This document shows, in pieces, positions 13,829 to 28,800 of a stretch of 64,000 nucleotides of DNA. The DNA lies in NCBI GenBank assembly GCA_037043455.1, contig JAWPHD010011215.1, positions 21,912 to 85,911 of the forward strand, in the 5' to 3' direction. The stretch comes from Cyrtodaria siliqua (taxonomy: Eukaryota; Mollusca; Bivalvia; Adapedonta; Hiatellidae). The position numbers and the translations under genes were made by a program. Within the stretch, counting starts at the first letter, position 1, and each line of letters opens with the position of its first letter. The notes beneath the pieces are model-generated. The model was not told the DNA's origin. It did no database searches and saw only the letters and a list, made by a program, of their open reading frames with translations.

Positions 13829-16800
13829 CCAATTATAAAAAGAAACGCAAAACATCTGGTAAAGTTTGGTAAAGATCAGATGAAAAATGAAAGCCCTATC
13901 GTATTAACGAGGCAAAATATAGCATTTTAAAACTAAATCAAGGGCCATAACTCCGCTGTTATTGGTCCGATCTGGCTGGTTTTCGAACTTGTGCGAGCTT
14001 TCATTGATATTAACAATCTGGTAAAGTTTGGTAAAGATCGGTTGAAAAATGAAGGCCTTTGGCCAGTAGAGCTAAAAATCATCAGCTCCAAAAAGTAGGT
14101 CAAGGTCATAGATGAAATCCAGGCATCCAAAAAAAAGATGCACTACCGATGTCAAAATAGAATATGTTTTCTTCCAAAGATTAAGCTATAAATTAGGTTT
14201 AAAACATCTAGTGCATAATTCTAGTTCATGAGAAAGTGATGTAAATTTAACAATTAAAGTTATCTGCCCTTTGCTTGGATGGTGAAGGTCACATCCACAT
14301 TTGCTTTGTCACGTTGCAATGTACTACTCAAGATACAACTATAAGCAAAGCTTGAAAGGTCTTAGTGCATACAGTTTGTGAGAAAGTGACCTAAACGCCA
14401 AAGTTGAAGGTAAAAATTATAAGGTTATCTGCCCTTGCTTGGAGGGTCAAGGACACTTCCACATTTGCTTTGTCACATTGCGATGTACCACTCAAGATAC
14501 AACTATAAGCAAAGTTTTAAAGGTCTAGTGCATACAGTTTGTGAAAAGGTAACCTAAACGCAAAAGTTGAACCTAAAAATTATTAAGTTATCTGCCCTTT
14601 GTTTGGAGGGTCAAGGTCACTTCCACATTTGCTTTGTCACGTTGCCATGTACCACTCGTGATACAACTATAAGCAAAGTTTGAAAGGTCTAGTGCATACA
14701 GTTTGTGAAAAAGTGACCTAAACGCAAAAGTTGAACCTAAAAATTAGTAAGTTATCTGCCCTTTGCTTGGAGGGTCAAGGTCATTTCCACATTTGCTTTG
14801 TCACGTTGCGATGTACCACCCATGATACAACTATAAGCAATGTTTGAAAGGTCTAGTGCATACAGTTTGTGAGAAAATGACCTAAACGCAAAACTTGAAT
14901 GTTGACGCCGCCGCCGCCGAAAAGCAACACCTATGTCTCTTTTTTTCTTCGAAAAGGCGAGACAAAAACTAGAACTATCACTGAAGGTGATGAATACCCC
15001 CGCTTAATTTCTAAGGCCAAAAAGAAGAAGAAAAAAGGTCTGTTTCTAGTCTTGTTCCCCAAAAAATAGGGCAGGTAGGTTAGATTTTTTTTTAAGAAGT
15101 ATTCCTTTAAATACTATATTAAATTCAAGAACATCAAAAGCATGTTTCTTGAACATTGGGAACAACCCATTGAAAAGTGTTTGAGGAATTCAAGTAATTT
15201 AAATGTTTTACGTGACGGGACAGCAGTTTTTTCCTATACCTGGGCTCTTCATTGGACCAAAAAATGTTTAGCCATTTTGGGTAAACCACCTCAATTTTCT
15301 TTAGCCAATGGGATTTTTGTTTAGCCATTTTTGGCTAAGCTTTTTTAGCCATTTTAGCAGAATTTAATACAATTTCCGATTACATATTTGTATAATTTTC
15401 TTACCATTAATATATATGTATATATATATTAAAGTTGAATGATATTAATTCTTTGACAGTTTCTAACAGTTAGATGGTTACATGAACATGGTTAAAACTT
15501 GATTTTAATATGTTGCCTCTATTATCACCACTGCCTCTATTATTTGTCACAGTTGGGGACATGTTCCAATGATGAATGTTGTAAAAAAACACAATTTTAA
15601 GCATACATGTATGCAGGTTCATTTTTATGACCTTTTTATATGTTGGTGCGTCGTGAAACCCTTCAATCAATCAAGCAATCAATCAATCAAGAAAGCAACC
15701 AAGCATGTACCCATGATGGAAAAAACGGATGACATAGTTATTGTTCTGTTTCGTGTGGCCACGCGTACAACTCGAAAGAAATGGCTTGGTTTCAATGCGC
15801 GAACACAGATGACAATGTATTGTTTACATGTTGTTTACATGTACGTATCATTGGCTACTTTCAGTTTTGAATAACGGAGTTACAAAGTCATTATTTTAGT
15901 TAAAAGGGTGTAAATCTTTGTATGAGAAAGGTTAATTATTACCATTTTGATAATACGTCTTCGTTTTGTTTTCGCGCTGTTTTGCGATGTTTTTGTTATT
16001 GAAAAATGCGACTTTTTTTCGGCAAGCTCTTGTTGGGTTTACAATTTTCCTCCAGTGTAAGCACACCAAGTGAGTTGCAGTTAGACGTCGCTAGGTAAAA
16101 TAAGCCGTGTGTAATATAAAGCGCAATTGTCGTAACACCGTCTATAGATTTTAGCTCTTCTGTAAACACAGAGAACCCGTCAAGGATTATTCAGAAAAAC
16201 ATGGCCGCGCCCACGAACTACTTTCGCCAATTTCGCCAATACCAGCCGTCAGTTTACATGGGTTAAAATGACTTTAGCCAAATTGGCGAAAGCACTTGAC
16301 AAAAGTTTCGCCATTTGCAATTTGATTTCGCCTATGGCGACTGGCGAAGGCAAATGAAGAGCCCAGTATACTTATACCGTTACAGGTGGGAATTTTAGAG
16401 CGATTTTTCATAAAACTGGGAAAAATACAGTAAAACATTAATTTAATAATTGTATCTTTAATACTATTTTCAGTACAATAAGGTCAGGAGAGGCATTTAA
16501 AAGCATTTTGTTCTCAGCACTTGGGAATTTTTTATCTGAAAATTGGGAAAAACACATTTGGCATTAGGATTATAGCCCAATAACGGCTATAAAAACAGCC
16601 CAAAAAAAGGGGATGTAACGCAACAAACATGTGTTGTGCGACGCGACGTTACGGACGTGACTCCTATATAGCCCCCACTTCACTTTGTGAAAGTATAAAA
16701 ATAGTAATTGTCAGCAATTGATGACTCATTGAAGGCAATGTTACACATGTAAAATAATTCACCTTACTTTTCTGAGGGCAGGTGCAAGTACGGCCTGCCC

Positions 16801-19800
16801 ATGCACAGCAGTGCACATTAGTTCCTGTATACACGTCTTACCTTTCTGAGGGCAGGGGCAAGTACGGCCTGCGCATGCACAGCATGGCACATAAGGTCCT
16901 GTATACACGCCTGCTCCATTTTCTGCAGGTGGGAGCCCGTAACTGTCTGCCAAGCACGGAAATAAATCTCGCCATACTTCTCATGCCAGGACCTAACACC
17001 AAAATAATAAATATGAAATTGTGTAAAAATGTCTCATAGCAAAAACAGACACACATATATACTGAAGCAAACAGCTAACCCACAAGTAGACAATACCTTT
17101 AATATCTCAATAATAACGATCAATAAATGAAAACAAATTTCATTTTGAACGAGACAAATATCTTGTAAAAAAATCATTCAAATCACCCGTCTCCATCGGT
17201 ACCAGTCGGCATATAATAAGTTCATACATTAAAGTTATTGTCTACTGGTGCTGTTTGGTTCAGTATATATGAAGAAATAAACCAATGTGAGCTTGATTGG
17301 CTCCAACATATTAGATACATAGAGGATGTTACACGAGTAATATGAGGAACTGTCGAGTATGATATCCTTTTATCCAGCGAGTATTACTATATTCTATTTA
17401 TCACATAACGCACTACGACGTGGTAATTTCACTTTAATGTTGTTAATTTACTATTACATGTATATGTCTGCAATTTATAATAGATTATGATATCATGACA
17501 TCGTTTTGTAGTTCTCATGACGTCAGCTACGTTACGCGTCTTAACGAGTTCGCCTACAAATAATGCGACACCTTAAACTAAATTAAACATTATTAACATG
17601 CATTTTATTAATAATTTTTCAAATATTAAAGGATAAGGTGTCTGAAAGTATCATATGATATACCATGCAAACAATTAACATGACGCCAGTACTTAGATAT
17701 CTCCGCCCTATTGTTGATGTCGGAGTATTGACAATAGGTTATAATACAGTTGAACGTGCTGTTGATTGTCAGAGGTATAGTATTGGTTTGAATGGTTAAA
17801 ATTGATGATTGACAACTGGCGACATGTTAATTGGGATTAAATGTTGTGGGTGTTCAATTTCAAAAGTGCCTTACTGGGGTCCCATGTACATTTTAATGGA
17901 ATAGCCATTACAAGAAAATGTAATCAAACCAAATTCAAATGTAAAGAGACGGTTCAGGTGAAGGTTATGTTGGCTTGTTGGCATTTTAGCTGTGGTATAG
18001 ATAAACTGGCAGAATAAGAAGTCAGTAACAATGCAAGAATTTAAAACCAGTGTGTTTTTTTCATTTTTAATACTCAATATAAAACCTAGATCAGAGATCA
18101 CCATGCGGGCTCAAAGTGCAAACACTTATATCGTCTTTTTTATTTGTATGTAATTACAAAAGTTTCCCTTCAACCCATGTCAAACAATTGTCTAATTTAT
18201 GTTTCATGTCAACAGTAATGGAAGTTGCCATTTTGAGTAAACAGTGTCAGAAAGAATTACCAAAATCGGATGACAAACAAAGAAGATATGACAATTTGAA
18301 GGTTGTTCTAAAACCCAATATGGGAGCCGCCATTTTTAGAACCATAACATTGTTCTAAATTACCATATGGAATATGTATAAATATAAGTGTTGTTCCGAT
18401 TAATCGAGAAATTGTCAGTAAATGCCTCCAACGTGATCGTCGACGAATTATACCATTCTAAAGTTATCGTTCGCCAAGAGTTGTCGTTCTATATTTGAAT
18501 CACTTTTAAAACTTAAAATGAACGTTGATTGGATGAATTAAGTCCACCAGCCAATCAAATGAAGTTTAACAAATAAAACAGGCAACGTAACCAAAATGTC
18601 GGAAGCTGATGAGGAACACCTTTAGTTTAAACTTTACACCCGTCCCATTTCTAGGGAAGCTGATGAGGAACACCTTTAGTTTAAACTTTACACCCGTCCC
18701 ATTTCTAGGGAAGCTGATGAGGAACACCTTTAGTTTAAACCTTACACCCGTCCCATTTCTAGGGAAGCTGATGAGGAACACCTTCAGTTTAAACTTTACA
18801 CCCGTCCCATTTCTAGGGAAGCTGATGAGGAACACCTTCAGTTTAAACTTTACACCCGTCCCATTTCTAGGGAAGCTGATGAGGAACACCTTTAGTTTAA
18901 ACGTTACACCCGTCCCACTTCTAGGGAAGCTGATGAGGAACACCTTTAGTTTAAACTTTACACCCGTCCCACTTCTAGGGAAGCTGATGAGGAACACCTT
19001 TAGTTTAAACGTTACACCTGTCCCATTTCTAGGGAAACAGACGCAATCAGAAGTGTGGATTGTTTTGGGTTTAAACTAATAAACCAAAATAACAAAGGAA
19101 ATCTGTATATGTAAAATGTATACTGTAAATGGGCAAGAAAATATATACTGTCCCCCAACGCACAAGACGTGACTCGAAACGTGTTCATTACTTTTCAAAA
19201 CGTTGCATTAAAATATCAATAGTTGTTATCTAGTAAAATCAAAACAATGAAGTATTGTTTATTAAAAATAAAGAAGCCAGAGTTGTTGTTTGTTTGTTTT
19301 TTGCACAAGAACAGTATATTATAAAGGGAAAATAATAAAAGATATGACCAATATTAAAGATATGATGGAATAGAAACTGGTTTGAATACTTATCGTCTCC
19401 TTTCAAGGAAGAACTTATGGTTTGGCAATCATTGCCACTTTTTAATGTCTGGTGTCTATCAAATATCAAGCTAAATATACATAATAAGTCCTTAGGCCCC
19501 AAACTGGTTTCTTTTTGCGAACTATTAACGTTTCATACCCTGGACATTTCATACCCAATTTTGGCTTAATAGGACTTTTTATCCCAACACTGGGTACGAA
19601 ACATTCAGGGAACGAAAAGTCCATGGTACGAAACGTCCTGCACCCATTTTTGCCATATATCCTATAAATAGTTATTTAGGTTATTAGACAAATCCCCTAT
19701 TATTAATTAAACGCGACTAAAATCGGTAATCGATCGTCTATTAAAGAAGACCGATTAATCGAATGATTTTTTCAAGTCTGATTCCCGACACTAATAAATA

Positions 19801-22800
19801 TGATAATGTACAATAAATATACAGGAAAACACAGCAACTGTATAAAAATTAGTATTCTGAAGTGAAACAATGCAATTAATGACTGGTAAAGGATTTTGCA
19901 TTTATAATTTGCAGTGACTTTCTATGCTTTAAACAATGTTGATCAACATGCCATTTATGTTAAATTTAGAACCATGACACCATAGTTCTCAAATGGCGGC
20001 TCTCATATCCTTTCTTAGTATAACCTTTACATGATCATATCTTCTCTGTTTGTCATCCGATTTTGATAATTCTTTCACCCTTTACCGTTTTTCAGAATTC
20101 TCAATAATACATATTGTTTGGCTATTTGCCTACATTCCCTTCAGGGTTATTACATTAAATCATGTATGGGACCTCAGGAAGGCACTTTTGAAACTGAACA
20201 CCCGCCCACAGATGCAAAATTAAGTTGAAAGAACCAAATTTTGAAAAATAGGGTTCTCTCATAGATGTTTATCAAATTGCCTTCCTGAGGTCTCAGGTAC
20301 ATTATTTTAATGGAATAGCCCTTAATATACAATCATCACATAGTAGTGTATTTCACTGCTGCAGAAGATACATACCTGGGTACAGAGAGCAAGTGATTCT
20401 TGATCATGTGATGAAGGGTTTCCGTAAAGCTTTCGTTCACACTGAACACAAACCCCAGAAACTTGATTCCCTGTTAAACAGAATACATCAGCGCTCCATA
20501 AAAGCTATAATGTAAAAGTGTATTTTACCACATAAGTAATTCTGCAATGCTGAATTTGAATTTTTTAAAGAGTAAGTATTATAGTTTTGTTGCGATTATG
20601 TCAATCTTATACTAGAAATGTAAATTATCAATGCTGATTTTTACTCGATTTTTTTCTTTCGACGCTGATTTCCTATTAAAATTCTAATGCTGAATTACTC
20701 CCAAAAATTATTTCTGGGTCAAAAACCCAATGGCACTAGTAAAGCTCAAACCAAGCTTTTAAACGTGTTATCTACTTGGCCCCCACAAAATATACAAAGA
20801 AAGTAGTACAGGTATACTATCTATAATAACATATTATACAAGACATCAAAAAGTTTGCACGAAACAGAAAAAAAAAAACATCATGATAATCTAAAAATCT
20901 TCCAGTAGCAATATGGGGTATATACACTAAACCAAATTGCTAAGTACCTACCTCAGAATATGTCAATAATATTCTCATTGTTTTGTGTATTTTGAGCTTG
21001 ATTAGAGATACGGTTAAACTGCAAAATAACGAGTGTAAATCGTCTGCTCTGATTGCATGAACATATTTTAAAACTTTTAAGTCAATGTGTTTTCTTAGAA
21101 ATAAGTTATAACACTTATACAACTGGTTATGTAGGATTGTATTAAGTACTTCGAATTAGTGAAGCTTTCGATGTTTCTAATTCTAAAATATGCCAGTTAA
21201 AATTATTTTGACATCATGTTTTACTAGCATTACCACTAAAAATGCGTTTGCAAAAGAAATTTTCGAAATATTTAATGTTAACGCTGAATTACAGTTATTT
21301 GAATTTCAAACAATATTCAATTTAAAGGGAGGTAATTTAAGATTATCCATATTTCATTTTTTTATAGACGGAGAATCTGCGATAAATGGGTCAAATTTTA
21401 TGTTTTTTTCTATTATTTCATACCAATTTTAAGAATTTTATATCTTTAAGCGATCTTTGAAAAAGATGTAACAATTTAAACAAAAAATAAATGTTTTACA
21501 AACTATGGTCCAAAACAAAATACTTATCACATATCTATTCTAAAACAAATTTAAAATAAGAAAATTAGTTAAGATACAAAAGTGAGTAAAAGAAACTCTG
21601 CATGGTCATATCCAGCCTTACTCGTTGATCCATCTCACCTCATCCTGTTGCATGTATTGTGGCGATATGAAGCACCTCTGTAGTAGATTCTTAAAGTCAT
21701 CACTACTTTCATTGTGAAGCTCCACCAGGGACACAACCTCATGTAGGCTCCACACTCGCTTCACGTCTGCTATCTGTAAAATAGTACATAGAACCAGTCA
21801 TTGTGAAGTTTCACTGTGGACAAAACCTCATGTTGGCTCCACACTTGCTTCACGTCCGCTATCTGTAAAATATGACATAGAACCAGTCATTGTGAAGCTC
21901 CACCAGGGACACAACCTCGTGTAGGCTCCACACTCACTTCACGTCTTATATCTGTAAAATAGTACATAGAACCAGACATTGTGAAGTTTCACTGGGGACA
22001 CAACCTCATGTAGGCTCCACACTCGCTTCACGTCCGCTATCTGTAAAATAGTACATAGAACCAGTCATTGTGAAGTTTCACTGGGCACACAACCTCATGT
22101 AGGCTCCACACTCGCTTCACGTCCGCTATCTGTAAAATAGTACATAGAACCAGTCATTGTGAAGTTTCACTGTGGACACAACTTCATGCTGGCTCCACAC
22201 TTGCTTGACATCTGTTATCTGTAAAATATTATAGAAGGGCCAAAAGTCCAGCAAAAATTATTCAACTCGAACATGACGAAATGTGCAACTTGGCTTGGTA
22301 CTGATCATCCCTTAGGCTACCAAGTTTGGTTGAAATCCGGCCAGGGGTTCATGAGAATTAGTCCAGACAAAGTTTTTAACATACAGACAGTACAAAAACA
22401 ATAAGTCTTGACATCCACTTTGAGGGTAGGGCGGGGAGGGGCATAGGAGGAGAGACATAATTAACAGTAAACACAAAATACAATTAGTATTTTTAAATTG
22501 TAGTACTTTATCATAAATCAAGAACTTTATTGATACTGTGTGTGTCCCTTTAATATCTCAAATATATTTCACACACTCGTGGATGTTTTTCATTTTGTTG
22601 CCACGACAACCATATTTTTTACCAAAGAAAAAGACATGCTTCATCTTCACATTGCAGTGGATGCACTCATCAAATTTTGTTTCGATATTTCAAATATTTT
22701 CCAAGCAATCGCACTATCCAATTTTTATTTATTCTGTTGCTATGGCAACCATGTTTTTTTGACAATTTTTATTTTTATAGCTATAACCAGGGTAAATAAA

Positions 22801-25800
22801 AGACGAGTAACAAATCGAAAACCAGTCAAACAACTATCATACGCAATACCAATTACTGGAACAACTGGACAAAGATTAGCGATGTTTGGTCAGTTGTAGT
22901 TGTTTAGTGGTTAATTGTGCAAGTTGACACGCGACGCGAAAATGTGGGACATAATTGCCAGTCTGGTTGTAAATATTTATGATGGACCGTTTTCAAAGAT
23001 TCAGGGACACAATTAAGAAAAAAAAAAAAAAATCAAAATCAGAAGCACGAATTTACGTCCCCTTCATTTAATCTTTTTGGAAAGAATCACGAAATTTACT
23101 GCCGACCACATAAAAGGATTCCAAAGTACATGTATACCAGTGGTTTAGGTTGCAGATCGAGACTCCTCTCCAGAAGGTACAGGTAGCTGGTGATGATAAG
23201 GCTCTCTCTGTCCCGCAGTTTCTTCTTCCACCATTCCTCAAACACCTTGGCAACATTGTTCTTCACTTTGTCTTCTGTCGCTGGCAGGTTTGGAATGAAG
23301 TCTAGAAGTAATTCATGAGATAATGAATGAACGATAATAATGATCATGTGGCAGTACGGGGAGACTGATGTTATTTGGGGCGTGCCACCTGGCCTTTTCT
23401 CCTGACCTGACATGCTACCAAGCTGCAGGGTGAACGTTACCAAGGTTAATAATAATGTATGTGTTGTATTGTGGGGTTTACATCTGGGTAACGATGGAAC
23501 CACCTCCACCTTTATGTATAGAGGGGAGGCCCAGTTTCAGTCAACTGTTGGGCACTTGTTTCTAGCGGGGGAAAGGGTAATACAGGTGGTCCTCAACGGC
23601 TGTCCACGGTACGGTAGTCGGGTAAGTATTGGGACTGGACACTATGTTAACAATTGGCCGCTGGTTTGCCAGTATGTCTCGGGCAATCGGTTGTCTCCCC
23701 GGGCCTCAACAAAAAATTGTAATTTCTAATAGATATACTCTGTAGCCAAAATACATGCCACTACTGTTACATAGTATTATAACTTACCATAAAATAAAAA
23801 TGTGATTTGAAAGAAAGTAGTTCTTACTGCCGGGTTTCACATTTTTCAATAGGTGTCCACTCAAGCATTCGTCACGCACAAGCCAAGTTGTATATTATTT
23901 AATAGAATACGGTAAAAAAAACAGGCAGGCATGGGAACAGAGGCAATTGTCCAATTCTGGAATTCTTTAATTTAAATGCCAATAAAGATTTATGGTTCTC
24001 TTCATCTCACTGCTCTCTATGATTAAGTGAAATTTCATACCAGTTCCATTAGTAGTTTTGGAGTTATGCTCCATACAAAAATCATATATATACAAAAATG
24101 TGTCCATGGGAAACCATCTGCCTAACTGTGACCTTGACCTTTGAGACACTGACATGATTCTTGCACAAGACACACCTTCTCATTGTGATGAACATTTGTG
24201 TGAAGTTTGATGCATTAATTCCTTTCAGTAGTTTTGGACTAATGGTTGACATGAAAAAAAAAGACATTTGACCTCCAACTGTCACCTCGACCTTTGAGGC
24301 ACTGACATGATTCTTGCGCGTGACACACCTCAATTTAATGAACATTTGTGTGAAGTTTGACGCAAATCCCTTCAGTAGTTTCCAAGTAATGGCAGAGACG
24401 TGAATTTCTATGCCCCGTCACGAAAGTGGTGCGGGCATATAGTGTTACCCTTGTCCGTCCGGATGTCACATCCGTATGTCACCCCGTTCTTACATTCAAG
24501 TTTTTTATTAAGTCAATTTCTCAGATACCAAAAGCCGTACAGTTTTCAAACTTTATACACACATCTATATGGCAGCAATATGTTCCAACCCGAATCAGGT
24601 CAATATAAATAACCTTGACCTACTTTTAACACTTAACTGTTAATTTACATCAAAGCTTTTTGTTCAAGTTTTTTACATCAAAGTTTTTTGTTAAGTATAT
24701 TTCTCCAACACCAGAAGCCTTAGAGCTTTCAAACTTTACAAATGACAACTACATGACAGCGATTTGTTCCAATGAAAAGTGGGTCAATATGAATTATCTT
24801 GACCTACCTTTGGCACTTTGTTAATTTACAATGAAGTTTTTTAGTAAGGCCAAATAAGACTAGACCGACCCTATTTTTAAGGGGCCGACCCTAAAATGTT
24901 TTATGCAATTTAAAAAAAATGTTTTTTCTATTTCTTCTGAACAATGATTTACCACATAGCTTACATCATGGAAGTGAAACATAACACCATTCTATATCTA
25001 TATGTAATACACTGGGCACTGGTGGTATATGCAAATTATTACCAAATTACACTATTTAGGTAAGCCATATGATTTGCCTGGAATGTCATATGATACATTT
25101 AATTCAGAACGTTTTTCTTTCAAGTATTAAAACAATGCGATGCTAATTAACTATTAAACTAATATTAGTAAAATGCATGTTAAACAAATGTCTTCTGGTT
25201 TAAAGTATCCTATTATTTGTAAAGGAATGCATATTTTAACTGGTGCAGACTTAGGACAAAAAAAAAAAATGGTTTGTTTCCGCTAACGGCTTAAAAAAAT
25301 AAAATAGAATAGGGCACATAGGTAGGTAGGTAAAACTTATTTTTTTTAACTTTTTTTTTATTATTAATGACATGGATTTATATGTACACTGGATTTGAAA
25401 CTCCCTATACGCCCTTGTTAATTCCCGATTTATCCGCCGAATGGTCAATAAGCTTGTTCCCTGATTATTCTGCGGTAAACAACAGGGTACCTGCCAGGGT
25501 AACAGGTGCGCAGCGGCCATTTTTGACGCTATCGATTATCCTGAAATGAGTTGATGTTGACATAAACCTGAGTTATTAACGTACTACTTGTTATTTAAAT
25601 CTGATGTATTGCTTTTAATTTATTGAAAGAAATTATGGAAATCATACTATAACTTGGGTTTTAACGGCGAAAATACGCTCGATAGCCGTGTTGATTTTCT
25701 TTTTTCTACAGTTTTCGCCATTTGCGGCATGAAATCAAGAATGTACATTTTGGAAAATTTAACTTCTCTTTCATTTACGTTACGATATTCAAAGTAATTA

Positions 25801-28800
25801 TTCCTTCGTAATGCCATTATTGTGTAGCGTTGGTTGCCTGTCTTGGATTTCTGTATAGCCTTTGTTTTGTTTGCAAATTACGCAGTTGAATTTGGTTGAA
25901 AATTCATAAATTATTTTTCTAGTTTTCGCCATTTGCGGCTCGAAATCGAGAATGTACATTTTGGAAAATTTAACTTCTCTTTCATTTACGTTACGATATT
26001 CAAAGTAATTATTCCTTCGTAATGCCATTATTGTGTAGCGTTGGTTGCCTGTCTTGGATTTCTGTATAGCCTTTGTTTTGTAAGCAAATTATGCAGTTGA
26101 ATTTGGTTGAAAATTCATCAATGAAATCGCCTTCATTTTTCATAAATGTATAAATGTTCTATGTGAAACTCCTGTTTTATTTATGGTTCGATATTCAAAA
26201 TAATTATTCCTTTGTATTGCCATTATTGTATAGATTTGAATGACGGCCTTGGATTTATGTATAGCCTTTGTTTTCGTCTCAAATTTTGCTGTCTAAGTTG
26301 GGTAAAAAAAAGTATTACGGTGCGATACCTGTGTATTCGATATGACACGTTTGATTTTTGGGGTACTTGCGTGCAATAAAACAGAAATATTATATCGTTC
26401 ACCAACATCCTGTTAATTGGAACACAAAACAACCCTTTGAATTACTTTCTAAGGAGACAATATGCCGAAATATCGCGCACGACCACCTTGTATATTCGGA
26501 ATGACACCTCAGACTTAAGGGTGGAAGGGTGTAATAAAAACAGACCGCACTTTATATTCGGTATCGAACAGTGTTAATTAGAAGGCACCAGATGTGCAAT
26601 ATGGAACAATAGACCACTAAATCCATCATAGTTTAATTAAACAAGGCAACTGAAGCCAAAATCAAGTCGAATTACCTAATGAGCCAGCGAACTTATGTAC
26701 TTACATGTATCATTATGCATGTATATTTACAATATGCAGAGTCACATGATCATTGTCGCAGTTTCACCTACGGTCATATTATTAATTTTGTTTATTAAAG
26801 TTAAAACAGAAGAAAACTTTATAGAATGAAGAATAATCTCTCAGCTTGTATTTGAATTAGCCAGCTAGTTTAAATACTTTTCCCAGAAGAAATAATACAG
26901 CAACGATATATATATATATATTTAATTTGTCGAGTCACGTCACTGTCGCAGTTTCACATACCGTCAAACGAACGTAATTGTTCTTATTTAGTTCGTTTTT
27001 AGTAAAGCTTAAACAGACATCACTGCATAGAATAAAGAATTATCTTTCAGCTCGTATTTGAATTAGCCAGCTACCTTAAATACTCTTCCCAAAATAAACA
27101 AATCAGCAACAATATGTAAATATATATTTTTTAAATTTGCCGAGTCACGTCACTGTCGCAGTTTCACATACGGTCAAACGAACGTAATTTTTGTTATTTA
27201 GTTTGTTTTTAGTAAAACTAAAACCAACATCACTGTATAGAATAAAGAATTAACTTTCAACTTGTCTTTGAAATAGCCGGCTATCGTTAATACTTTTCCC
27301 AAAACAAATAAATTAACAACAATATGTATACTAGGGTTTCTTACATTTTATCAATTCGTAAGACGGTGCGTAACTTAGCGCAATGCGCATGCGCCATAAT
27401 ACCTTACCTGTACGCACAAGTATTCATGGGTAAATTATTATTCGGGGGATAAATTGGATTTACGACATGTTTCAAATCCAGTGTATATAAATCCATGTTA
27501 ATGACCTTATTTGTGTTAATGAAAAAACACTTTTAATATGATAAACAATACTCAATGTTATATTATACAGCGTGTATATCCATACCTTGCATGAGATAAG
27601 CCGTCTGCAACATAGCGTCAGGAACGTAGACCTCCTTTTGCGACATCATGGCAATCACCATGGCAACCAGACATTGTGTGACATCAACAGTGTGTGACAC
27701 CGAGTCCGATGTTTGTTCTGGCTCCTTTACAAATATGTAAATTAATATATTACCAAGCCCATTTTAAAGGGTCAACACGTAACGTTTTATGCAAAAGAAG
27801 ATGTGATTTTTTTTACAAATACATGTATGTTTTCTATCTGTTCTTTACCTAAAATCAACATATATATATAGTTAAGTTAGTTTATTAGGTTATAAAGTAG
27901 CGAGTTAAAATAAAGAAAAAATATCAAATAAAATATTTTTATAAAATAAAATATTTTCCCTACCTACCCGAATTTTCTTTTAACATGTAATAGGAGCCAC
28001 ACATATAATTTTATTTGGCTTTATAAATATGCTTGCTTAGGAAAAACAAACTTCAATTTATATTGCGCTGCTGAGTTGACTGATTTTAAACATCAAGACT
28101 CGGTGTATTACAACCAGGATAACAACTTTTCAACAATACTTCAAATTTTGCAACTGGAAATTTATAATCACAGCTGGTCTTGGCAGGAAATATCAAGGCC
28201 TGTAAATAAAAAATTTCTACTATAACATATGTCTTAAGATGCAGGTTTATATATTGTTTTTCATTTTAATATTAAGTCTAGTAGGGGAAATTCGGGTAAT
28301 CTCGGACAGATTTCCAAAGCGTGTCATAGTTGTCATTGTTCCATCTGTCTTGGACCAACTGGACTATTATTAGTTATTGGGTTTGTTACTGACCCCCTAC
28401 TAGTGTTTCCCCAAGCCTTAAAAAAGGGCAGGGTAAATAAAAAAAAAAGGCTACAGAAATATGTGGGGTCAGTAGGATTTATAGGGGACGAGGCAATAGC
28501 CGAGTCCCCCTATACATCTGATTGACCCCACATATTTCTGTAGGGGGTCATTAACAAACCCAATAACTGATTTATTGCATCGAGCACCTATATAAGGCAA
28601 ACACCGATAGTTAACCCATTTTAATGGAGCCTCAACGTCATTGAGACATTCGCGCAATCTGACGTCATGACGTTGACGTCACGACCGGTACAGTTTAAAA
28701 ACATTATTAATTTACTTATTATGTTTGTTACTAATGCCTTAAAGAACTATTTGCAAATGATTTAAACTTTGAGTCGGAATTGTAGTCCATATTGTTTTAG

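Noticed and set aside
18566..19079. Open frames of 143 and 156 codons on both strands
   Set aside because: They lie on a 54-bp tandem repeat; a period divisible by 3 keeps frames open on both strands. No flanking gene structure.
22540..22899. 119-codon plus-strand frame
   Set aside because: No domain, skewed composition, inside an NCAPG2 intron with no splice partners seen.
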